A DNA stretch of 57,356 nucleotides, from contig JAADFO010000072.1 of the NCBI GenBank assembly GCA_013152815.1, forward strand, positions 1 through 57,356. The letters are read 5' to 3'. This DNA is from Nanobdellati archaeon. GTDB lineage: Archaea > Nanobdellota > Nanobdellia > Woesearchaeales > JAADFO01. A program made the position numbers and the translations under genes. Below are positions 40,966 through 48,795 of the stretch, piece after piece; position 1 is the stretch's first letter, and each line of letters begins with the position of its first letter. The notes below the pieces were generated by a model, which was not told the origin of the DNA, made no database searches, and saw nothing but the letters and a program-made list of their open reading frames with translations.

Positions 40966-42240
40966 ATGGAGCACGGCAGGAGGGCAGGGACAGGAAGGGA
41001 TGGCCGGAGAAGAGATGCGCAGAACAGCATCCTGAAGAGAATTCAGACATTGCAGGCAGCCCACCGGTCTCCAGGGATGATCGTCGACCAGCTGGTCAGG
41101 GAGGGCCATGCTCTGCAGGATATCAAGAGGTCCATCGTGTTCCTCCCGCTCACAGAGTATCACGGGTTCTCAGAACTGTTCAAGACAAGGCAGCATCAGT
41201 CCCGGGAAGTGCTTCGCACCTCTGCAGAGAAACAGGAGACAGAGGAGAGGAGAAGGACAACAAAGGAGGATCACCACCTGGTCGTTGAGCAGAAGGAGAT
41301 GCAGGAGGCAAGGCAGCCAGGACAATACCCAGGAACGTTCTTCTTCAACCGGCTGCAGCTCCTGGTGGTGGTCGGCGCACTGCTGCTCTTCTTCGTCTGG
41401 CTCCAGCTGACCACCCAGGCGTCCCTGTTCATCATCCTCGTAGCATTCTTCCCGACCCTGATCACCCTGTCGCTCGCCATCCTGGTCATGGAAAAGCAGG
41501 GAGAGCATTTCCTCTCGTATCTGTGGATCGTCGGCATACTTTTCATCGTGCTGTTCTATTTTCTCATGGACACCACCAACAATCCTCTGGCAACCCAGCT
41601 TGAGCTGGGAGAGGTGGCTGCCCTGAACTTCATCCTGACCGCGATGCTGCTCCTGATATTCAACACCACCATGCTGCGCTCAAGAAGATACATCAAGAAG
41701 ATGGAAAGCATCAGGGCGGAACATGATACCCTCCTGAAGGAGAACAGGGACCTCCACCTGCAGACAAAGACCATGGAAGGGAGACTGCTGTCCCTCGAAG
41801 AGTATGCCCACGCCATCGAAGATAAATGCAAAGCCATCAATTTCGTCATCGGCAGGGTCTACAAGGACAAGCATGGAGGGTCGCCAGAGATGAGGAACCG
41901 GATCAAGATAGACCCCTTATGGTACAATCAGTTCTCGACGGTGAAGAGTTTCAATGCTCCTGAGGACAAGGAGGTGCTCAGGGACATCATCACCAGGATA
42001 CAGGAGACGCTGCATCTTATAGGCCAGACCGAGAACAAGGTGTTCGGCCCGTCGGCCGACAGGCTCAGGGGGCTTGAGCGGGACCCTTCAGGAAGGGAGA
42101 GGGTCATCGAGGTGCTGGCAAAGAACGACAAGGATCCGGTGAAGACCTATTTTGAGAGCGCGAAGACCTTCTGCAGGAATGCGCTTGCGGAACTGGAAGC
42201 ATCACCGAAGAGACAAGAGACATCTTGGCCTGGCCGATAG
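40966..42240 (+). CDS. Membrane protein with coiled coil, unknown
   Basis: Unrecognised 424-residue protein. Residues 1-120 are charged and helical, with an Arg-rich start. Four membrane helices lie at about 128-150, 152-172, 180-200 and 215-235. A coiled coil (about 238-285: RRYIKKMESIRAEHDTLLKE and on) leads to a soluble domain to the end. Both ends are probably cytosolic. The triple 11-bp repeat upstream suggests regulation. No enzyme motif is visible. Confidence 0.65.
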   Translation: MEHGRRAGTGRDGRRRDAQNSILKRIQTLQAAHRSPGMIVDQLVREGHALQDIKRSIVFLPLTEYHGFSELFKTRQHQSREVLRTSAEKQETEERRRTTKEDHHLVVEQKEMQEARQPGQYPGTFFFNRLQLLVVVGALLLFFVWLQLTTQASLFIILVAFFPTLITLSLAILVMEKQGEHFLSYLWIVGILFIVLFYFLMDTTNNPLATQLELGEVAALNFILTAMLLLIFNTTMLRSRRYIKKMESIRAEHDTLLKENRDLHLQTKTMEGRLLSLEEYAHAIEDKCKAINFVIGRVYKDKHGGSPEMRNRIKIDPLWYNQFSTVKSFNAPEDKEVLRDIITRIQETLHLIGQTENKVFGPSADRLRGLERDPSGRERVIEVLAKNDKDPVKTYFESAKTFCRNALAELEASPKRQETSWPGR

Positions 42241-42322
42241 GGAGTCTGGACGAGCGAGAAAGACCATCTAGAGAAGAAGAGAGGAGAGCAAGAGCAACGA
42301 AGGATGCGCTACGGACGAGGTC

Positions 42323-43354
42323 TTACCGGTGCCGTTCTGATGGCAGTGGCAGTGAGGGCATCTTCTTTCGGATGATGTTCACCGGTCTCTTTTTCATCCG
42401 TCTGAGGAGGACAGACCAGGAGAGAAGCTTGTTCTTTGCTCCGTGATGCTCGAGGACAGATTCTGCGTTGGTGACCGCGAGCCTCAGTGCATGCTCAAGG
42501 TCGCCCTTCTTGATTATCCCCGCGAGAAAGGTCGAAGCGAAGGCATCCCCTGCGCCGGTCGACTCGACGATCTTGAACCTGTGGGCTACCGCATGATAGA
42601 GGTGATGTCCGTCGGTGGCCCATGCTCCCCCTGGACCGTCGGTGATGACCACGAGCGGGACCGTCTCCTGAAGTTTCCGGAGCAGATGCTCGATGGGCCG
42701 CTCGGTCTTGAATCCCTCACCGTCAAGCAGGGTCTGCGCCTCTTCCCTGTTGAGCACCAGGATGTGAGAAGCATCCAGCAGAGGCTGTATCTTCTTCTTT
42801 CCCAGACAGACCAGATACTGAGAAGGGTTGAAGCATATCCTGCTCCTGTTCTTTGCGGCATGGACGGCCAGGTCTTTGAGCATATCAAGGGAGGAGCCCA
42901 TCATGGAAGCGAAATAGAACCAGGATGTCTTCAGCCGGGAAGCCTTGAGTCGAGAGAAGCTGCCGCGGTCGTTGCAGCCTTTATAGGTGAGGATGGTGCG
43001 GTCGTGGGCGAGGGAATCCAGGATGATGGAATAGCCTGTCATCTCCTTGCCGACGACACCGAGAAAGTCGATCTTCTCCTTCCTGAGAAAGCTCTGGATC
43101 TGGCTGCCGTTCTCATCATCGCCGATCACTCCCACATAACCGGTGGAGAGACCGAGACGTCTGAGGCAGGTGGCCGTATTGGTGCCGCCGCCGCCGATGG
43201 TGAACATGAGCCTGTTGATGATGATCTTCGAACCAGAAGGGTAAGCGAGGAAGTCTTCTTTGCCGAGCGCACCGGAAAGCGAGATGAGCTCGCTCTTGTC
43301 GGTATGGGCAAAGACATCCACGGTTGCTGACCCGACGGTTATCACATCATACAT
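42323..43354 (-). CDS. PfkB-family sugar/nucleoside kinase
   Basis: Ribokinase-like enzyme that phosphorylates a sugar or nucleoside; substrate unknown. The 343-residue protein has the first PfkB signature (GGGGTNTATCLRRLGLSTGYVG), VITDGPGGAWA and the second signature STGAGDAFASTF with the catalytic Asp. The last 40 residues are a basic extension. Leaderless: TATA at 43378-43386. It is divergent from the permease fusion and shares a repeat-rich intergenic region with it. Confidence 0.88.
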   Translation of the reverse strand: MYDVITVGSATVDVFAHTDKSELISLSGALGKEDFLAYPSGSKIIINRLMFTIGGGGTNTATCLRRLGLSTGYVGVIGDDENGSQIQSFLRKEKIDFLGVVGKEMTGYSIILDSLAHDRTILTYKGCNDRGSFSRLKASRLKTSWFYFASMMGSSLDMLKDLAVHAAKNRSRICFNPSQYLVCLGKKKIQPLLDASHILVLNREEAQTLLDGEGFKTERPIEHLLRKLQETVPLVVITDGPGGAWATDGHHLYHAVAHRFKIVESTGAGDAFASTFLAGIIKKGDLEHALRLAVTNAESVLEHHGAKNKLLSWSVLLRRMKKRPVNIIRKKMPSLPLPSERHR

Positions 43355-43377
43355 GGGAATCCATTGGTCTCTTTCCT

Positions 43378-43386
43378 TTATAAAAG
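43378..43386 (-). promoter_or_regulatory. TATA box for the PfkB kinase
   Basis: cttttataa on the minus strand, about 28 nt before the ATG at 43354. Confidence 0.5.
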
Positions 43387-43398
43387 TTATTATATGCT

Positions 43399-43513
43399 AA
43401 CAGCCATGCGTTGACAGCCATACGTCAACAGCGTTAACAGCATATGCGTTATTAACATGATGGCATCCGACAGGAAACATTATTACAGGAAACATTCTTT
43501 TACTACAGGAAAG
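43399..43513. promoter_or_regulatory. Repeat-rich control region between PfkB and permease genes
   Basis: Two sets of short repeats lie between the divergent promoters. Set 1: three related 14-15-mers (aacagccatgcgtt 43399, gacagccatacgtc 43413, aacagcatatgcgtt 43436). Set 2: acaggaaacatt at 43470 and 43485 and a partial copy, acaggaaag, at 43505. Set 2 ends just before the permease TATA box. They look like multiple binding sites; the protein is unknown. Confidence 0.5.
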
Positions 43514-43525
43514 TATTGAGCTAAC

Positions 43526-43536
43526 TTTTTATAAAT
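43526..43536 (+). promoter_or_regulatory. TATA box for the permease-methyltransferase gene
   Basis: ctttttataaa, about 28 nt before the ATG at 43559. Confidence 0.5.
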
Positions 43537-43558
43537 CTGCACTGTCAGGGAAGTCGTC

Positions 43559-45484
43559 ATGGCTGAACTCAAACGGGTCCTGAACTTTCCCTCCCTGCTT
43601 CTGATCACGATCAATTCCATCATGGGGACCGGCATCTATTTCCTGGTGGCTGCAGGAGCGCGATATGGAGGACCTGCTTCCATCATCTCCTGGGTCATCA
43701 TGGCCTGTTTCGCTGTCTACATCTCTGCCTGTTTCGGAGAGCTTTCAGGCATGTTCCCCAAGGCAGGGGGGGTCTATGAGTATGCCAAACAGACCTATGG
43801 CCGGTTCTTCTCGTTCCTGGTCGGCTGGCTTACGTTCATCCTGGGAAATCTCACCATCGCCATGCTTGTGGTGGGTGCCATCCAGTACCTGCTCCCTGTG
43901 GGGGGAGAGCTCGTGAAGATCGGCATCTCCATCCTGTTCCTCATCATCTTCAACTATATGGCCTACCGCGGGATGAAGACATCGGCCATCATGCTGATAG
44001 CGTTCTCGGTTATAACACTGATCGTCATCTTTTCCATCCTCATCCTCGGAAGCTTCCACATCAACCCTGCAAATTTCCATCCATTCTTCAGCAAAGGAAA
44101 ATTTGCCATCCTCATCACCATCTTCTTCATCATGGAGACATTCTTCGGCTGGGAATCTGCGGTGAATCTCGCCGAGGAGACCAACGATCCTGAGAAGGTC
44201 ATCCCGAAGGCGCTGGTCATAGGGACAGGTATCATCTCGGTCATTGCCATTGCTCTGGCCATCGTGGCCATAGGAACCCTGGGAGCCGACAGGCTCGGGC
44301 AGAGCAGCGCTCCGCTGGCAGATATCATCCTCAGCTTTCTTGGAGAGAAAGGAAGGGAGATCATCACCCTCGCCACCTACCTGGCCATCATCGGCTCGGT
44401 AGCCGGCTGGGTGGTCTCGTCCCCGCGGCTGGTGCTGGCGCTCACCCGGGACAAGCTCTTCCTCTCCCACTTCGACAAGATCCACCCGGTCCATCATACA
44501 CCCTATCGGGCGATCATATTCCAGGGGATCACCTCGGCCATCCTTGTCATCGTCGGCTCGGGGTCCTATACAAAACTGCTGACCCTTCTGGTCCCCATGG
44601 CCCTGATCATGTACTCCATCGTCCTGTTCTCGGTCACCATACAACGTTTCAAGAACCCTGACCATCCCCGGCCGTTCCGGGTCCCCTTCGGCAAGACAGG
44701 GCCCATCCTCATGATATTCGTCTTCGGCGCACTCATGGCGACGTGGCTGCGTGTAGAGCCCGGTGCCATCCATCTCCTGAACCTGGGCCTCTCGCTCCTG
44801 GGAGTGGGTATCCCTCTCTATTTCCTCATAGGCCTTTACTATGACCCTGAGATGATCAGAAACGCCAATGACCTGACCGCCTATTTCTCGCTCTTCACCG
44901 AAGACCTCCTCATCCCCAGGAGGATACGGAAGGAGCTTTATACCATCCTCGGCCCCATCGAGGGGAAGACCGTGCTTGAATACGGATGTGGCGTCGGTAC
45001 GCTCACGGTGGACCTCACTGAGATGGTGGGCCCCGAGGGGAAGGTCTTTGCGGCAGACATGTCCAAGAACCGGCTGAAGATCACCCAGAAGAGATACAAC
45101 AGGGCGCTTTGGGACTCCTATGAACGGAAGCATGGCAGGATGATACCCATCTATGATGAAGAGCTGGTGCTCCGGGTCCATAGCTCCATCAGTCGGGCAG
45201 ACCTCGTGGTCTCCATCGGGATGCTCAGCTATGTCCAGGACATCCATAAGATATTGCGGGAGATGAACAGCATCCTTCCCAACGGAGGGAAGATCATCTT
45301 CATAGAATATGGGGACTACTTCAAGATCGTCCCCAATCCTGAATGGCTGGAGAACAACAGCATCATCGAGAGGATCTTCCGGGAAAGCGGTTTCAGTGTA
45401 CAGGTCGAAAGAAAGAAAGGCCTCTTCTGGAACTACATCTATGTCTACGGCATCAAGAGCGAGAATGATGTCGCGTTCATCTGA
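43559..45484 (+). CDS. APC-family amino-acid permease fused to a SAM methyltransferase
   Basis: A single 641-residue frame. Residues about 1-430 are an APC transporter with about 12 membrane helices (N-terminal signature SIMGTGIYFLVAAGARYGGPAS; ETFFGWESAVNLAEETNDPEKVIPKA is conserved in the family). Residues about 440-641 are a soluble class I methyltransferase: motif I VLEYGCGVGTLTVDL near residue 470, acidic AADMSKNRL, DLVVSIGMLSYVQD and GGKIIFIEYGDYF. No stop or frameshift separates the parts, and there is no internal promoter. Whether the methyltransferase acts on the transported substrate is unknown. Confidence 0.9.
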   Translation: MAELKRVLNFPSLLLITINSIMGTGIYFLVAAGARYGGPASIISWVIMACFAVYISACFGELSGMFPKAGGVYEYAKQTYGRFFSFLVGWLTFILGNLTIAMLVVGAIQYLLPVGGELVKIGISILFLIIFNYMAYRGMKTSAIMLIAFSVITLIVIFSILILGSFHINPANFHPFFSKGKFAILITIFFIMETFFGWESAVNLAEETNDPEKVIPKALVIGTGIISVIAIALAIVAIGTLGADRLGQSSAPLADIILSFLGEKGREIITLATYLAIIGSVAGWVVSSPRLVLALTRDKLFLSHFDKIHPVHHTPYRAIIFQGITSAILVIVGSGSYTKLLTLLVPMALIMYSIVLFSVTIQRFKNPDHPRPFRVPFGKTGPILMIFVFGALMATWLRVEPGAIHLLNLGLSLLGVGIPLYFLIGLYYDPEMIRNANDLTAYFSLFTEDLLIPRRIRKELYTILGPIEGKTVLEYGCGVGTLTVDLTEMVGPEGKVFAADMSKNRLKITQKRYNRALWDSYERKHGRMIPIYDEELVLRVHSSISRADLVVSIGMLSYVQDIHKILREMNSILPNGGKIIFIEYGDYFKIVPNPEWLENNSIIERIFRESGFSVQVERKKGLFWNYIYVYGIKSENDVAFI

Positions 45485-45595
45485 TGCAGATGTGCGTTGA
45501 CGAAGGTCGGATGAATGGCCGGAGAGAAGACAGACAAAGGGAATGGGCGTTCAGAAAGGAGAGAAAAGATGTTCAGTCCATGAATGATCTGATGT

Positions 45596-46198
45596 TTACC
45601 GGCTCGAATCTGCCTGTCTTTCCATCTCGTTCTTCTTGGACAGTGCCAGGGAATGGGAAGAGAGCTCGTAGGCGGCGATGATCTCGTCAGCCAAAGCCTC
45701 TGCTATCGGTTTCTTCTTGTTGAAGGACTTTGCATAGGCACCCTGCACCATCAGCCGGAGCGTTATGTCGATGCGTCGCTGGGGCGCACAGTCGACCGCC
45801 TTGGGATATCTTGCCCCTCCATATTCGATGGTGAGGATCTCTTCCCGGGGTGCTGCATTCACGAGGGCCTGCACATAGACCTCGACAGGGTTCTTCTTGG
45901 TCCGCTGCTCGATGAGCGAGAAGGTGTCCTGGACGATCCGGTAGGCATTATGGACCTTGCCGGTGACATGGCCTGAAGATTTTTGGTGCTTCTTGCCTTT
46001 ATGCCCGGGAACCATGAGCTTATTGATGAGCCGTTCGACGATGGAGACCTTCGACTTATGGAACCGGTTGCCTGCGTAGCGGGCTCCAGAGCGAGGGACG
46101 ATCCGCGGAACGAGCGAGATGTATTTCAGCAGACCAGGGTCGGCTACGGTGATCCCTTCAGTGGAATATTTGTCGAAGATCTTGAGCTCTTGCATCAT
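45596..46198 (-). CDS. rps7: 30S ribosomal protein S7
   Basis: Head protein of the small subunit that binds 16S rRNA. The 200-residue archaeal-type protein has [19 protein letters not shown] and a C-terminal part with [29 protein letters not shown]. Its ATG overlaps the S12 stop (ATGATG). Last gene of the RNA polymerase operon here; EF-1alpha and S10, which often follow, are absent. Confidence 0.95.
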   Translation of the reverse strand: MMQELKIFDKYSTEGITVADPGLLKYISLVPRIVPRSGARYAGNRFHKSKVSIVERLINKLMVPGHKGKKHQKSSGHVTGKVHNAYRIVQDTFSLIEQRTKKNPVEVYVQALVNAAPREEILTIEYGGARYPKAVDCAPQRRIDITLRLMVQGAYAKSFNKKKPIAEALADEIIAAYELSSHSLALSKKNEMERQADSSR

Positions 46199-46632
46199 TT
46201 TCGTGCCTTCTCCACCTGGCCTTTCCGGAGAGCGAGCAGGGATTGGTCATTGACCTTGATGACCTGCCAGCGGACACCAGGAATGTCGCCCTTGGCCCGT
46301 CCCATCTTGCCGCCGATGCATTCGATGAGGACCTCGTCGTGTTCATCGATGAGCTTGGTGGCTCCGTCTCCAGGAGCAAAGGCAGTTACCTGCTTTCCGT
46401 TCTTGGTGAGCTGGACGCGTACGCACTTTCGCATGGCAGAGTTCGGCTGTTTCGCCTCGAGCTGGATCTTCTCAAGGACGATGCCCCGTGCCTGGGATGC
46501 TCCTCCGAGAGGGTCCGACTTCTTCTTCAGGCCGAGGGTCCTCGTAACATATCTCTTCTCCATCCAATTGGACTTGGAGCGCCTGGACTGCAGCTTTTTG
46601 GCCGCGTTCATTCCCTGTGATTTCTTTGCCAT
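46195..46632 (-). CDS. rps12: 30S ribosomal protein S12
   Basis: Decoding-centre protein of the small subunit. The 145-residue protein carries the conserved [15 protein letters not shown] and [18 protein letters not shown]. Usual archaeal length. Overlaps rps7. Confidence 0.96.
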   Translation of the reverse strand: MAKKSQGMNAAKKLQSRRSKSNWMEKRYVTRTLGLKKKSDPLGGASQARGIVLEKIQLEAKQPNSAMRKCVRVQLTKNGKQVTAFAPGDGATKLIDEHDEVLIECIGGKMGRAKGDIPGVRWQVIKVNDQSLLALRKGQVEKARK

Positions 46633-46668
46633 GAAGATGACCTGGTCGACCGTTCAGACGACTTCGAC

Positions 46669-47088
46669 TCATACGACTTTCATGTCTCTGATCGGAAAAT
46701 ACCGCTTGACGATGTTGGTCGTCTGTTTGAGATTCCGAAAATCCCGGCCGATTAATAAACCTTTTGTTTTCGTGTCGCCCCCCTGGATGACGATGTTCTC
46801 ATCGTCAAGGGTGATGCGTTCTGCTTTAAGGGGATAGATGAGATTGGCGACAAACCTGCATATATCCTCATCAAACTGGACAATCCTGACCTTCCTCTTC
46901 AGCAGTTCAGAGAGCTTATGGACATTTGCTGCCTTTTTTCCCAACGCCTTGCCGAGTTCTCCCTTCTTGACCACGAAGACCATGGTCTGATTATGGTCCT
47001 CATAGCAGTCATGGAGGGACGCTCGGGTCACCCTCTCGAAGAGCGACATGAACCTCATGAGCTGAAAGTCATATTTTATTTTGGTCAT
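46669..47088 (-). CDS. nusA: NusA-like KH-domain protein
   Basis: Archaeal NusA consists only of two KH RNA-binding domains. The 139-residue protein has TMVFVVKKGELGKALGKKAANV (first KH, GxxG as GKKA) and a second KH at the C-terminus. Position between L30e and S12 is conserved. It may act in transcription or termination. Confidence 0.92.
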   Translation of the reverse strand: MTKIKYDFQLMRFMSLFERVTRASLHDCYEDHNQTMVFVVKKGELGKALGKKAANVHKLSELLKRKVRIVQFDEDICRFVANLIYPLKAERITLDDENIVIQGGDTKTKGLLIGRDFRNLKQTTNIVKRYFPIRDMKVV

Positions 47089-47122
47089 GGTGCAGGTTCT
47101 GCAAAAAAAAGAGGAAAGATCA

Positions 47123-47401
47123 TCATGCTTTGAGGATGCCCATCACCGATATGGAGAACGGTTTCTTTCCGAGGAGTCCGAGTTCCACATTGTCCATGTC
47201 CACTTCCTGTACTGCGGTCTCTGAAAGATCGGCCAACCGCAGGAGCTCCTTCCTGTCCTTGGGCGGCACAGACTTGGAGAGCACCAGAGTCTCAAGGCTG
47301 GCGGTGGCGAGCCGGGTGAGCGTGCGCTTCATGCCGATCACAGCCCTGCCGGTATCGATGCTTTCTCTGAGCAGTTTCTTGAAGTCTTGCTGTTTCACCA
47401 T
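47123..47401 (-). CDS. rpl30e: 50S ribosomal protein L30e
   Basis: Large-subunit protein of the L7Ae fold (92 residues). It begins MVKQQDFKKLLRESIDTG and contains VIGMKRTLTRLATASLETLVLS. The ATG at 47401 fits the family; the open frame extends upstream without homology. Its place after rpoA2 is conserved. Confidence 0.9.
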   Translation of the reverse strand: MVKQQDFKKLLRESIDTGRAVIGMKRTLTRLATASLETLVLSKSVPPKDRKELLRLADLSETAVQEVDMDNVELGLLGKKPFSISVMGILKA

Positions 47402-47555
47402 GGTCTTACCTGTCCTATCAAGGGAACGAATGAACCAGGTTCCCTTTAAAAGCGTTTGTATTGTTCTCTGTTCTGTACTCGGTATGCTGTTCGTAGAGGG
47501 AAGCGATCCTGGAAAGGCCGGGCAGATCACAGCACAAACAGCACAAACACAGCAC

Positions 47556-48701
47556 CTAGTCTTTCTTCTTCATCTTCACCTCGGTGACAAGGCCGGGAAG
47601 CCCTGTTCCGACAGGCACCGGCTGGTTGATCATGACGTTCTCGACCACCGAGGTCAGATGGTCCTGCTCGCCGATCATCGCTGCATTGATGATATGACGA
47701 AGAGGCGTCTCGAAGGACGCTCTTGCCAGGACCGAGGATTTCAGGTTGACGACACCGTAGCGCGTTATGCCCTTGATCATTCCGCTGATGCACATGGTCT
47801 CTGAGACGAGCATGATATGGCGGATGTCCACGTTCAGCCCCTGGTTCTCGATGACCTTGAACACTTCATTGATGATCGCCTGTCGTGCCGCTTCGATGCC
47901 GAAGACAGCAGCGATCTCATGGATATCATTGGTCATGGACCGCTGGCCGTCGACAAAGTCCAGCTTGAGGAGATCCTTCAGGTTCGACCCGAAGGTCACG
48001 ATGACATATTCGTCCCCGTGCTTCACCGGAAGCACCTGGGTGACGCCCTTGACGCCGCTGATGAAGAGCTTCTTCAGCTTCTCTTTGGTCTTGTAGAGTG
48101 CGTTGATGGTGTCTTCCTTGGCCTTTGCCTTGAGGGTGAAGATGTTCTTGTCATATTTGAGGGTCCAACCCTTGACCGCCTTCTCCATGAGCTTAGCGAT
48201 GCCGGGGACGGTGAGTTCCATATCCTTTATGGTCTCCTGGTTCAGTTCAATCTCGATGAGACCCTCGGCTATGTTGGTCTCGATGGATGCTATGAGCTCG
48301 ACAAGCCGGGTCTCTTTTATTCGGGCGGCGATCTTCTTTATGCCTGTCCCCTTTGCAGCGGCCCCCTTCAGATAGATCTCCATGGTGGGCGTCGATATGG
48401 TCTTCCGCCCGTCGAGAATCTCGATTATCCTTGGAAGCCCTACCGTGACGTTCATCTCAGCGACTCCTGCGAAGTGGAACGTGTTCAGGGTCATCTGGGT
48501 CCCTGGCTCGCCGAGGGATTCAGCAGAGACCATGCCGACACACTCACCGGGGTCGACGGAAGAGAGTGCGATCTCCTTCTTCACCTGCTCGAGGATGGCT
48601 TTGACCTTGGTCTTGCCGGTCTTTGGTGGGATAAGGGACTTTATCTCCTCCATCAAGAGAGGGGAGATGTCCTCCTGGTATTGTTTGAAGAGTTCTTCCA
48701 T
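47556..48701 (-). CDS. rpoA2: DNA-directed RNA polymerase subunit A''
   Basis: C-terminal part of the largest polymerase subunit (381 residues). Contains ECVGMVSAESLGEPGTQMTLNTFHFAG, the trigger-loop and bridge-helix region, and GLPRIIEILDGRKTISTPTM. The split from A' is standard in archaea. It follows rpoA1 after a 94-bp gap that holds short repeats. Confidence 0.96.
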   Translation of the reverse strand: MEELFKQYQEDISPLLMEEIKSLIPPKTGKTKVKAILEQVKKEIALSSVDPGECVGMVSAESLGEPGTQMTLNTFHFAGVAEMNVTVGLPRIIEILDGRKTISTPTMEIYLKGAAAKGTGIKKIAARIKETRLVELIASIETNIAEGLIEIELNQETIKDMELTVPGIAKLMEKAVKGWTLKYDKNIFTLKAKAKEDTINALYKTKEKLKKLFISGVKGVTQVLPVKHGDEYVIVTFGSNLKDLLKLDFVDGQRSMTNDIHEIAAVFGIEAARQAIINEVFKVIENQGLNVDIRHIMLVSETMCISGMIKGITRYGVVNLKSSVLARASFETPLRHIINAAMIGEQDHLTSVVENVMINQPVPVGTGLPGLVTEVKMKKKD

Positions 48702-48749
48702 CGGGGGTCACGTCATTCGGGTTTTCTGAGTTTTTGAGTTTTTTCGGAC

Positions 48750-48784
48750 AGTGTTCCTTTAGTGTTCCTTGATAGTGTTTCTTT
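48750..48784. repeat. 11-bp tandem repeat between rpoA1 and rpoA2
   Basis: agtgttcctt(t/g) occurs at 48750 and 48761, with a third, weaker copy at about 48773. Adjacent is a second short duplication (gagttttt at 48727-48742). On the transcribed strand it is purine-rich, just upstream of the A'' gene. Confidence 0.6.
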
Positions 48785-48795
48785 TGATCGGACAG

